In this document: in pieces, positions 1-5,623 of the stretch
How the letters are laid out: the number at the start of each line of letters is the position of its first letter
Position numbering within the stretch: position 1 is the stretch's first letter
Assembly (NCBI GenBank): GCA_902538695.1
Contig: CACBGC010000029.1
Span: 1 to 9,910, forward strand
Length of the DNA: 9,910 nucleotides
Direction of reading: 5' to 3'
From: an uncultured Synechococcaceae cyanobacterium
Lineage (GTDB): Bacteria; Cyanobacteriota; Cyanobacteriia; PCC-6307; Cyanobiaceae
Made by a program: the position numbers and the translations under genes
The notes under the pieces: model-generated
What the model saw: only the letters and a program-made list of their open reading frames with translations
What the model was told of the DNA's origin: nothing
Database searches by the model: none

Positions 1-33
1 CTTTTCAAAATCAAGAAGGTAACGTTTAGCCAT
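1..33 (-). CDS. accA: AccA N-terminus (first 11 codons, runs off the left edge, inverted copy)
   Basis: On the minus strand an ATG at 33-31 begins MAKRYLLDFEK and leaves the window at position 1. This is the usual cyanobacterial start of the acetyl-CoA carboxylase carboxyltransferase alpha subunit; E. coli AccA also opens with a similar LDFE segment. It lies 3 nt downstream of the aar stop codon on the same strand, matching the aar-accA order I recall for cyanobacteria. It is odd because the rest of accA lies on the opposite strand from position 300, so the two pieces cannot form one protein. They look like separated halves of one gene brought head to head by an inverted join. Identity rests on 11 residues plus the aar context. 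Confidence 0.75.
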   Translation of the reverse strand, partial: MAKRYLLDFEK

Positions 34-36
34 AAT

Positions 37-300
37 TTACACAGTTAATACTTTAGGCTGCTTATCAAGTCCAATCGCAGAAAAACCATGTTTTAAAGAA
101 GCTGCTCCAATAAATTCCATCTTTTCAAGAGAAATGTTATTTCTTCCCCAACTAAAGTTTGTATGACACTTTTCAAATTCTAAAATCATAGCTTCTGCAA
201 AACAAGCAAACATCTCTCTCTGCGGATTTTGCATTTCCGCAAGTTCCATCATATTCCAACCAATATCATTAAAAAACTCTACTATACCGCCTTTTAAAAC
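37..300 (-). CDS. aar: Long-chain acyl-ACP reductase, C-terminal fragment cut at the inverted junction
   Basis: The minus strand encodes the last 87 residues of an acyl-[acyl-carrier-protein] reductase. This enzyme reduces fatty acyl-ACP to fatty aldehyde, which aldehyde-deformylating oxygenase turns into the alkanes and alkenes of cyanobacterial membranes. Recognisable family segments are VLKGGIVE, MFACFAEAMILEFE, TNFSWGRNNISLEKME and the C-terminal KHGF. The family is about 340 residues long, so some 250 N-terminal residues are missing. Reading further upstream on the minus strand from 300 enters the antisense of accA, so the open frame there (to about 438) is not aar sequence. The TAA stop is at 39-37, 3 nt before the accA ATG. 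The fragment could be expressed only if the junction is real, and it would lack the nucleotide-binding and catalytic parts. Confidence 0.85.
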   Translation of the reverse strand, partial: VLKGGIVEFFNDIGWNMMELAEMQNPQREMFACFAEAMILEFEKCHTNFSWGRNNISLEKMEFIGAASLKHGFSAIGLDKQPKVLTV

Positions 301-302
301 AT
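296..302. other. Inverted junction between aar and accA
   Basis: Left of about 300 the sequence is the reverse complement of the aar 3' end. From the codon at 300-302 it is plus-strand accA starting at HGDR. The residue expected before HGDR (Leu in most homologues) is replaced by Lys from the codon at 297-299, which sits inside the antisense of the aar VLK codons. The switch therefore falls within a few bases. The bases ACA at 299-301 fit both an aar valine codon preceded by a T-ending codon and an accA codon ending in A before CAT, so a 3-bp microhomology is possible; this is inferred because the parental sequences are not shown. Confidence 0.75.
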
Positions 303-1046
303 GGAGACAGAAATGGTGGCGATGATATGGCACTAATTGGAGGGATAGGTTCGATAAATAATAGACCAGTGTTGATGTTAGGGCATCAGAAAGGAAGGGA
401 TACAAAAGAAAATGTAGTAAGAAACTTTGGGATGGCAAAACCAGGAGGTTACAGAAAAGCTCTTAGATTAATGCAGCATGCAAATAGATTCTCTTTGCCA
501 ATTCTTACATTTATTGATACTCCAGGAGCCTATGCTGGTTTAAAAGCTGAAGAACAGGGGCAAGGGGAAGCGATTGCAAGAAACCTCAGAGAGATGTTTG
601 GATTAAAAGTCCCAATCATTGCTACTGTCATTGGAGAAGGAGGTTCAGGAGGTGCACTTGGAATTGGTGTTGCCGATAGGTTACTAATGTTTGAACACAG
701 TGTTTACACAGTTGCTAGTCCAGAAGCATGTGCATCAATTTTGTGGAGAGATGCTGCCAAGGCACCAGAAGCTGCATCAGCACTTAAAATTACAGGTAAA
801 GATTTACTTAAATTGGGGATAATTGATGAAGTATTACCAGAACCTTCTGGTGGGAATAATTGGGCTCCTTTAGATGCTGGTAATACACTAAAAGAGGCTA
901 TAGAGAAACACCTTAATACTTTACTGCAAATGCCTGAAGAAGAATTAATTGAGGAAAGATATAAAAAATTTAGGATTTTAGGTAAATTTATCGAAGCAAA
1001 TAATATTGAAGAGATTTATAGTGAAATCCCCCAAAAAACTGAATAA
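300..1046 (+). CDS. accA: Acetyl-CoA carboxylase carboxyltransferase subunit alpha, lacking its N-terminus
   Basis: AccA and AccD form the carboxyltransferase that moves CO2 from carboxybiotin to acetyl-CoA, giving malonyl-CoA for fatty acid synthesis. The frame encodes 248 residues from HGDR to the TAA at 1044-1046. It carries MLGHQKGRDTKENVVRNFGM, FIDTPGAYAG, the glycine-rich GEGGSGGALGIGV that forms the acyl-CoA/oxyanion site, SPEACASILW and IDEVLPEP. The family is about 320-335 residues, so roughly 90 N-terminal codons are absent. The frame stays open only a few codons before 300 and then reads antisense aar; it meets a stop at 27-29. The ATG at 327 lies inside a conserved block and is not a genuine start. 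The downstream dehydrogenase overlaps its 3' end. Everything after the junction appears intact. Confidence 0.93.
   Translation, partial: HGDRNGGDDMALIGGIGSINNRPVLMLGHQKGRDTKENVVRNFGMAKPGGYRKALRLMQHANRFSLPILTFIDTPGAYAGLKAEEQGQGEAIARNLREMFGLKVPIIATVIGEGGSGGALGIGVADRLLMFEHSVYTVASPEACASILWRDAAKAPEAASALKITGKDLLKLGIIDEVLPEPSGGNNWAPLDAGNTLKEAIEKHLNTLLQMPEEELIEERYKKFRILGKFIEANNIEEIYSEIPQKTE
1008..1013 (+). promoter_or_regulatory. Ribosome binding site for the SDR gene (GAAGAG)
   Basis: A purine-rich GAAGAG lies inside the 3' end of accA, 7 nt before the GTG at 1021. It favours that GTG over the TTG at 1006, which would start before this site and extend the overlap with accA. Confidence 0.45.
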
Positions 1047-1755
1047 ATTGAAACTAGCTTTTATAACGGGTGCTACTAAAGGTATTGGCAGATCTACTGC
1101 AATTACTTTTGCTAATGCTGGTTGGGATTTAATTTTACTCTCCAGGAATATGGATTTAATGGAGAAATTAAAGAGCGAACTGCTGTCTACTAAATCAAAA
1201 ATTAACCTAGTTAAATGTGATTTATCTAATCCTCTAGAAATAGAACGTTGTGTTAAAGAATCAATTGAGAAGTATGGGTGCCCTTCTGTATTGATAAATA
1301 ATGCTGGTTGTGCATTTAATGGTCCTTTAGTTGAAATGGATTTAGGTCAATGGGAACAAACTATGCAAATAAACCTCACAAGTGTTTTCCAAATTTGCAG
1401 TTCAATAATTCCTCAAATGAGAAAAAATGGTGGTTTAGTTATTAATGTTAGTAGTCATGCCTCTTATAATTCATTCCCCCAATGGGGAGCTTATTGTGTT
1501 TCAAAATCTGCACTAGCTATGTTTACTAAATGCTTGAGGGAGGAGGAGAGATCTAATTCAATAAGAGCGTGCACAATAACTCTTGGCTCAGTAAATACTC
1601 CTCTTTGGGACTCCGAATCAATCAATTCTGATTTTGATAGAACTTCTATGCTCTCCTCAAAAGAGGTATCAGAAACTATTCTCTACATGGCTCAAAAACC
1701 TGAATCGCAATTAATCGAAGACTTGACTTTGATGCCTTCTGGTGGTGCCTTTTAA
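1021..1755 (+). CDS. Short-chain dehydrogenase/reductase (FabG-like)
   Basis: This is a 244-residue classical SDR oxidoreductase using NAD(P)H. With the GTG start at 1021, the nucleotide-binding TGATKGIG is at residues 16-23, NNAG at 93-96, a catalytic-type Asn at 118, the active-site Ser near 145 (NVSS) and YCVSK with Tyr158 and Lys162, so the catalytic set is complete. A TTG at 1006 would add five residues, but the GTG has a better placed ribosome binding site. It overlaps the end of accA by 26 nt in another frame, implying co-transcription and perhaps translational coupling. Proximity to accA and aar suggests a fatty acyl substrate, and the fold resembles 3-oxoacyl-ACP reductases, but the sequence does not fix the substrate. 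It ends at a TAA at 1753-1755. Confidence 0.85.
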   Translation: MKSPKKLNKLKLAFITGATKGIGRSTAITFANAGWDLILLSRNMDLMEKLKSELLSTKSKINLVKCDLSNPLEIERCVKESIEKYGCPSVLINNAGCAFNGPLVEMDLGQWEQTMQINLTSVFQICSSIIPQMRKNGGLVINVSSHASYNSFPQWGAYCVSKSALAMFTKCLREEERSNSIRACTITLGSVNTPLWDSESINSDFDRTSMLSSKEVSETILYMAQKPESQLIEDLTLMPSGGAF

Positions 1756-1831
1756 ACATTTTGTTTATCTTCATGATCTTAAAACAGTGATTTTTTTTAG
1801 TGCTATTTGAACCCGATTGAACAAGAGAATG

Positions 1832-1840
1832 TGATATAGT
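1832..1840 (+). promoter_or_regulatory. Candidate extended -10 promoter for folE
   Basis: TGATATAGT matches the extended -10 form TG-N-TATAAT with one mismatch in the hexamer. It would give a leader of about 60 nt before the folE ATG at 1909. Two TTGAAC motifs lie upstream (1807-1812 and 1817-1822), but neither has a normal 16-18 nt spacing, so no -35 element is claimed. The rest of the 153-nt gap (1756-1908) holds an 8-T run at about 1791-1798 without a convincing stem before it, and two TAATTAAG copies (1848-1855, 1873-1880) of unknown meaning. Confidence 0.35.
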
Positions 1841-1908
1841 ATATGAGTAATTAAGCTTTTGGAAGATACAGTTAATTAAGTTGCATACAATTTTCTGTTA
1901 AGAATTTT

Positions 1909-2649
1909 ATGACCTCTACATTACCCAACGATAATATTAGAAACTTTGACGACCAGATTACTAATAAACTAATTTCTGAGATTATAAGAGACAGAATTAA
2001 GAATTCTGGGACAAGATTTAGTGCCAACGATAATATTTCTGATTTTATAAATCCTGGTGAATTAGAAATTTTAGAAAAAGAAGTAGCCTCAAGAGTTAAA
2101 GACTTACTAAAGTCCCTAGTAATAGATGTTGAAAATGATCATAATACTCAAGAAACTGCTGAAAGAGTTTCAAAAATGTATTTAAATGAAGTTTTTAAAG
2201 GCAGATATCATGAACAACCTAAAGTTACAAGTTTCCCTAACGACAAGAATCTTGATGAAATTTATACAGTTGGCCCAATTTCTGTCAGATCTGCATGTTC
2301 GCATCATTTAGTACCAATTTTAGGAGAGTGTTGGATAGGTATTAAACCTGGAAATAAAGTCATAGGACTTTCAAAATTTGCGAGAGTTGCTGATTGGGTC
2401 TTTTCAAGACCTCATATTCAGGAAGAAGCAGTAATGATCCTGGCAGATGAAATTGAAAAACTGTGTGAACCTAAAGGTTTAGGCATTATTGTAAAGGCCC
2501 AACATTATTGTATGAAGTGGAGAGGAGTAAAAGAACCAAATACAAGTATGATTAATTCTGTGGTTAGAGGCGATTTTAGACATGATTTAAGCTTAAAACA
2601 AGAATTTTTTGAGCTTGTAAAACAGCAGTCAGCTACTAATAATTACTAA
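1909..2649 (+). CDS. folE: GTP cyclohydrolase I
   Basis: FolE converts GTP to 7,8-dihydroneopterin triphosphate, the entry to folate and other pterins, as a zinc-dependent cytosolic toroidal multimer. The 246-residue protein has the zinc ligands Cys130 and His133 in SACSHH and Cys201 in QHYCMKWRG, with His132 in the catalytic position. It also has VIGLSKFARV (151-160) and RPHIQEE, whose Gln171-Glu172 match the GTP guanine-binding pair. The residue after the first zinc cysteine is Ser rather than the Glu of the E. coli CEHH motif, and the C-terminal half (KEPNTSMINSVVRGDF) differs from the E. coli type, so this is a divergent subtype. About 50 residues precede the conserved helical region, longer than the minimal enzyme. 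The ATG at 1909 is the first start in frame after a 153-nt gap. The stop overlaps that of trpF on the other strand. Confidence 0.93.
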   Translation: MTSTLPNDNIRNFDDQITNKLISEIIRDRIKNSGTRFSANDNISDFINPGELEILEKEVASRVKDLLKSLVIDVENDHNTQETAERVSKMYLNEVFKGRYHEQPKVTSFPNDKNLDEIYTVGPISVRSACSHHLVPILGECWIGIKPGNKVIGLSKFARVADWVFSRPHIQEEAVMILADEIEKLCEPKGLGIIVKAQHYCMKWRGVKEPNTSMINSVVRGDFRHDLSLKQEFFELVKQQSATNNY

Positions 2650-3317
2650 ATTCTTTTTAACAACTTAAAAATTTCCTCTGTTTTTTTAATATCTTTTAAA
2701 CCTGGAGATATTTCAATACTGCTTGAAATATCTAATCCATCTGGTTTAAAGTCAGTGAGGATTTCATCAATCCATTCAATTGATATTCCTCCTGCTAACC
2801 ACCATGGTTTGCTAAATTGCAAATTCTTCAGATAATTAGAATTTATTTTTTTCCCTGAACCTCCATAAGTTTCTTTATTCCAAGAATCAAGTAGTATCGC
2901 ATCTACAAAATCCTCAAAAGGTTTTATTTTATCTATGTCCTTTTCCGTTTTTATTCTGAAAGCCTTCCATAGGCCAATATTGGGAATTTTTTCCCTTATT
3001 CTTTTGCAATAATCAATATCCTCATCTCCATGTAATTGAATTATAGTTTCACTTGGATTGCCTAAGAAGTTTTTGATAATTAAATCTATAGGACAATTTT
3101 TCACAACTGTTACTCTATCGATTTTTGGATAAAAATTTTCTAGGATTTTAAATATTTTTTTCTTAATTTCAGCTGATACATACCTTGGAGACTCTTCAAC
3201 CGAAATAATGCCAATTGCATTTGCTCCTAATTTAGCGACTTGAAGAGCTTGTTCTTCAGAAGTTAGTCCACAAATTTTAACTAAAGGATTAGTCTTGGGC
3301 ATATAATTATCCTGCAT
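2646..3317 (-). CDS. trpF: Phosphoribosylanthranilate isomerase
   Basis: TrpF performs the Amadori rearrangement of N-(5'-phosphoribosyl)anthranilate to CdRP, the third step of tryptophan synthesis, on a TIM-barrel fold. The 223-residue protein shows VKICGLT with the catalytic-base Cys16, ESPRYVS (42-48), IQLHGDE, AILLDSW with the general-acid Asp144, YGGSGKK (151-157), WLAGGIS (173-179) and the phosphate-binding GLDISSSIE (194-202). Length is a little over the usual 200-210. An alternative ATG at 3302 gives MPKTNPLVKICGLT and would place the core at the more usual distance from the start, so the first five residues are uncertain. It converges on folE, the stop codons sharing 4 nt (CTAA at 2646-2649). 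It is divergent from the protease gene, 40 nt away. No other trp gene is adjacent. Confidence 0.93.
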   Translation of the reverse strand: MQDNYMPKTNPLVKICGLTSEEQALQVAKLGANAIGIISVEESPRYVSAEIKKKIFKILENFYPKIDRVTVVKNCPIDLIIKNFLGNPSETIIQLHGDEDIDYCKRIREKIPNIGLWKAFRIKTEKDIDKIKPFEDFVDAILLDSWNKETYGGSGKKINSNYLKNLQFSKPWWLAGGISIEWIDEILTDFKPDGLDISSSIEISPGLKDIKKTEEIFKLLKRI

Positions 3318-3346
3318 GTAAGATTAATATTATTGCTAAATATAGC

Positions 3347-3350
3347 GGAG
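3347..3350 (+). promoter_or_regulatory. Shine-Dalgarno GGAG for the TTG start of the M50 protease
   Basis: GGAG lies 7 nt before the TTG at 3358, ideal spacing. This is the main reason to accept the non-ATG start, since no ATG lies nearby in that frame. The 40-nt gap shared with divergent trpF is too short to hold two separate promoters, so promoter elements probably overlap or extend into trpF. Confidence 0.55.
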
Positions 3351-3357
3351 ATTATTT

Positions 3358-4581
3358 TTGAGAAGTTGGCAAATTTTTAAAATATGGGGAATTCCCTTTA
3401 AAGTTCATCCCTATTGGTTTGTTATTCTCTTTGTGTTCTCATGGAGTATAAGTAATCAAGTCAATTTATATTCTGGCGATATCTTCAATAATAAAGAAGC
3501 TTGGATTATAGGGTTTTTAACTTCTTTTTTCTTACTATCTTCAATTATTTTTCATGAGGTTTTTCATACTTTTGTTTCAATTAATCAGGGTGTAAAAATA
3601 AAAAAAATTACTTTTTATTTTTTAGGAGCAATTTTACAAATAGATAAGTACTGTCAAACTGCTTTAGGTAATATAAAAATTGCAATTGTTAGACCTCTTC
3701 TATGTTTCGCTACAGCATCTATCCTAATTTTAATTAGTAATAACAGTGCATCTCAAGAACAAATAGCAGTTAATGTAATTTCAAGAGTAGGTATATTTAA
3801 TTTATTCTTAGGCTTCTTAAATTTGATTCCAATTGGTTCTTTAGATGGGGGGAATTTATTAAAAAGTATTATTTGGCATTTCTCAGGGAGTAAAAATAAA
3901 GGAAGAAATTTCCTCAATAAAGTAAATTTATTATTATCTTTTTTTGTTTTATTTTTTGGGATAATTTGTTTATTTAGATTTAACTTCTACGTTGGTTTTA
4001 TTCTTTCTTTTTTGGGCTTGTTTGGAGTTAATTCTTCAAAATCTGAAAGTCAATTTTTTAAAATTGAAAATATACTTAAATTTAGTAAAGTTTCTGAGAT
4101 TAAATTAAAGCCATTGAGGAAAATTGAAGATGATTCAAATTTCTCAGAATTTAATAAATTAATAAAAAATAAGAAGGATGCATCGGAAAAATATTTTTTT
4201 GTTACGAATAATGGTAGATGGATCGGTTTTGTTGATGAGGATATTTTAAAAACTGTTTCCTTAAAAAAATGGGAACGGAACTTTGTTGGAGATTTTAAGA
4301 AACCAATCGATAGTTTTGAAAGTGTGTCTTATAACGATAAATTATGGAGAACTATAGAAAGACTTGAAGAAACAAATGAAGGTTTTTTATTGGTTCTAAA
4401 TGCTGCAGATATCCCTTTGGGGATAATTGATAGGTCAAAAATTGGAAACTTTGTATTGAATAAATTAGGTTTTAATTTACCTTCAGATATTGTTAACAAA
4501 TTAAACTTTAAAAATCATTATCCCTTAGGAATTGAATTGCCGAGAATAATTAATTCAATGAAGCAGAAAGGAGATCTTTAA
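3358..4581 (+). CDS. Site-2-protease-type M50 membrane metallopeptidase with C-terminal CBS-like region
   Basis: This 407-residue integral membrane zinc protease probably cuts transmembrane substrates within the bilayer. It opens with WGIPFKVHPYWF, typical of bacterial S2P relatives, then hydrophobic segments at about 19-36 and 50-64. The zinc motif HEVFH is at 66-70 (Glu67 catalytic) and the third-ligand motif NLIPIGSLDGGNLL at 155-168 (Asp163). More hydrophobic spans follow at about 104-126, 145-158, 187-206 and 208-224. Residues 240-370 form a soluble tail whose two halves (IGFVDED near 289 and PLGIIDRS near 353) look like degenerate CBS repeats, common in this subfamily. Where many relatives have A-G-P in the third membrane segment, this protein has VRP at 111-113. 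The start is TTG, supported by a well placed GGAG. Its substrate is unknown and the neighbours do not suggest one. Confidence 0.85.
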   Translation: MRSWQIFKIWGIPFKVHPYWFVILFVFSWSISNQVNLYSGDIFNNKEAWIIGFLTSFFLLSSIIFHEVFHTFVSINQGVKIKKITFYFLGAILQIDKYCQTALGNIKIAIVRPLLCFATASILILISNNSASQEQIAVNVISRVGIFNLFLGFLNLIPIGSLDGGNLLKSIIWHFSGSKNKGRNFLNKVNLLLSFFVLFFGIICLFRFNFYVGFILSFLGLFGVNSSKSESQFFKIENILKFSKVSEIKLKPLRKIEDDSNFSEFNKLIKNKKDASEKYFFVTNNGRWIGFVDEDILKTVSLKKWERNFVGDFKKPIDSFESVSYNDKLWRTIERLEETNEGFLLVLNAADIPLGIIDRSKIGNFVLNKLGFNLPSDIVNKLNFKNHYPLGIELPRIINSMKQKGDL

Positions 4582-4603
4582 TAATTCTTGTCATTAAAAT
4601 TTT

Positions 4604-5332
4604 CTATTTTTTATTATCTATGGCAATATTTTTGAAATTTATATTTGATTTATTTTTCAGGAACGAATTTCTCAAATGTTGAACTATTTCATCGTTTGTT
4701 AGTTTTAAATTTACTTTTGGTGGAGCTTCTTCTCTGAATAATTTGAACCACAAATCTCTTGAAGGATTTGTTTGAATTTCTCCATGTTGAAGGAATGCAC
4801 CTTGTTTACGAAATTGAGCACTACCTATTCTTTTAAACCCATCCTGATCAACTAAATCGGAAATTAATGAAGTCCCAAAACAATTTGTTTTAATGCTTGA
4901 TTTTCGTAAATTACCATATTGTAAGTTTAGACCTAATTCTCTAAAACTTTTAATTAACCAATTATTAACCATTTCATAACTCAAGACTTTATAGTAAGTT
5001 TTTTTAAATGTTAATGCATATGTTATGCCTCCTGAATGCAGAACAGCCCCCCCTCCAGAGGGACGTCTAACAATATTAATTTCCCCATTTGATAATAAAT
5101 TTTTCCAATGAAAAGGAATTTCCTTTTGGTGATAGCCAATTGAAATCCAATCTCCAGTCCAATAGTAGAACCTCAATGTGAGAATTATTTCAGGATTCGA
5201 AATTGTCTTATCTAAAGAATTTAAATCTAAAGCCATTTGATCAAATCCAGGTAAATTATTTGTTGAAAAAATTAAAGCCTGATTTTTAATTCCCAAAATT
5301 AACTTTGTAGGTTTATTTATGATAATTTTCAA
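4604..5332 (-). CDS. Lipoate/octanoate acyltransferase family protein (LplA/LipM type)
   Basis: The protein (242 residues) belongs to the lipoate ligase/octanoyltransferase fold and should attach lipoyl or octanoyl groups to carrier domains such as GcvH or 2-oxoacid dehydrogenase E2. It has the family signature RRPSGGGAVLHSGGITYAL (from residue 89), KRIGSAQFRKQGAFLQHGE with the conserved Lys167, and Cys151 in NCFGTSLISDLV. As I recall, a Cys in a CFxxxS segment before the GSAQ motif is the catalytic residue of Bacillus LipM octanoyltransferases and is absent from E. coli-type LplA, so octanoyl transfer from ACP is the better guess. The first ~20 residues fit the family poorly, and the true start may lie downstream (Met33 is at 5236). 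It converges on the protease gene 22 nt away and is divergent from psaM. Confidence 0.75.
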   Translation of the reverse strand: MKIIINKPTKLILGIKNQALIFSTNNLPGFDQMALDLNSLDKTISNPEIILTLRFYYWTGDWISIGYHQKEIPFHWKNLLSNGEINIVRRPSGGGAVLHSGGITYALTFKKTYYKVLSYEMVNNWLIKSFRELGLNLQYGNLRKSSIKTNCFGTSLISDLVDQDGFKRIGSAQFRKQGAFLQHGEIQTNPSRDLWFKLFREEAPPKVNLKLTNDEIVQHLRNSFLKNKSNINFKNIAIDNKK

Positions 5333-5433
5333 TAAATTTTTTCTTTCAATTTGTTAATTACGTAACATCATTTTGTAATAGTGTTTCAAATCTTCTCTTT
5401 TCGGTGGAGAATATAGAAAATAATTTTTTTACC

Positions 5434-5538
5434 ATGGAGCCAACTCAAACAATTAATCTTATTGCATTAAGCCTCATAGTTGTTATGCATGCAGGAGTTT
5501 TAGCTTTAAGACTGGGAATTAGTTTAGGTAGGAACTAA
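5434..5538 (+). CDS. psaM: Photosystem I reaction centre subunit XII (PsaM)
   Basis: A 34-residue ORF begins MEPTQTINLIALS and ends RLGISLGRN with TAA at 5536-5538. PsaM is a single-helix thylakoid subunit of photosystem I, about 30 residues long, that helps form and stabilise trimers. Here one hydrophobic helix spans about residues 8-28, followed by a basic tail, as in the family. An in-frame GTG at 5404 would add ten polar residues, but the ATG gives the expected length and terminus. No clear Shine-Dalgarno lies within 15 nt of the ATG. The gene is divergent from the acyltransferase gene with a 101-nt gap and is followed by a small hairpin. The call rests on memory of picocyanobacterial PsaM and on size and topology. 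Confidence 0.85.
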   Translation: MEPTQTINLIALSLIVVMHAGVLALRLGISLGRN

Positions 5539-5583
5539 AGTCTATTAGAAAATTTAAAATTTATAAGGTAATAATAAAGTAAG

Positions 5584-5603
5584 ACTGAATTAATTTATTC
5601 AGT
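5584..5603 (+). repeat. 7-bp perfect inverted repeat downstream of psaM
   Basis: ACTGAAT (5584-5590) and ATTCAGT (5597-5603) form a perfect 7-bp stem around a 6-nt AT loop, 45 nt after the psaM stop and 20 nt before the next start. It is followed by AAAAA rather than T residues, so it is not a standard intrinsic terminator on the plus strand. It could stabilise the 3' end of a short psaM transcript, bind a protein as DNA, or be chance. Confidence 0.4.
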
Positions 5604-5623
5604 AAAAATATCAAGTATTTAAT

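Noticed and set aside
327..329. ATG as the accA start
   Set aside because: The conserved HGDRNGGDD segment precedes it in frame, so this Met is internal; the true start is absent from this strand.
301..438. Minus-strand open frame continuing upstream of the aar fragment
   Set aside because: It is antisense to conserved accA codons and lacks aar similarity; it is open only because it reads through the inverted junction.
1006..1008. TTG start for the SDR
   Set aside because: It precedes the GAAGAG site and adds five residues with no family support; GTG 1021 is better placed.
1756..1800. Intrinsic terminator after the SDR
   Set aside because: There is an 8-T run near 1791-1798 but no convincing GC-containing stem directly before it.
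5351..5381. psaM promoter from TTGTTA and a TAATAG-like -10
   Set aside because: The spacing is about 19 nt and both boxes are poor matches in AT-rich DNA; not strong enough to list.
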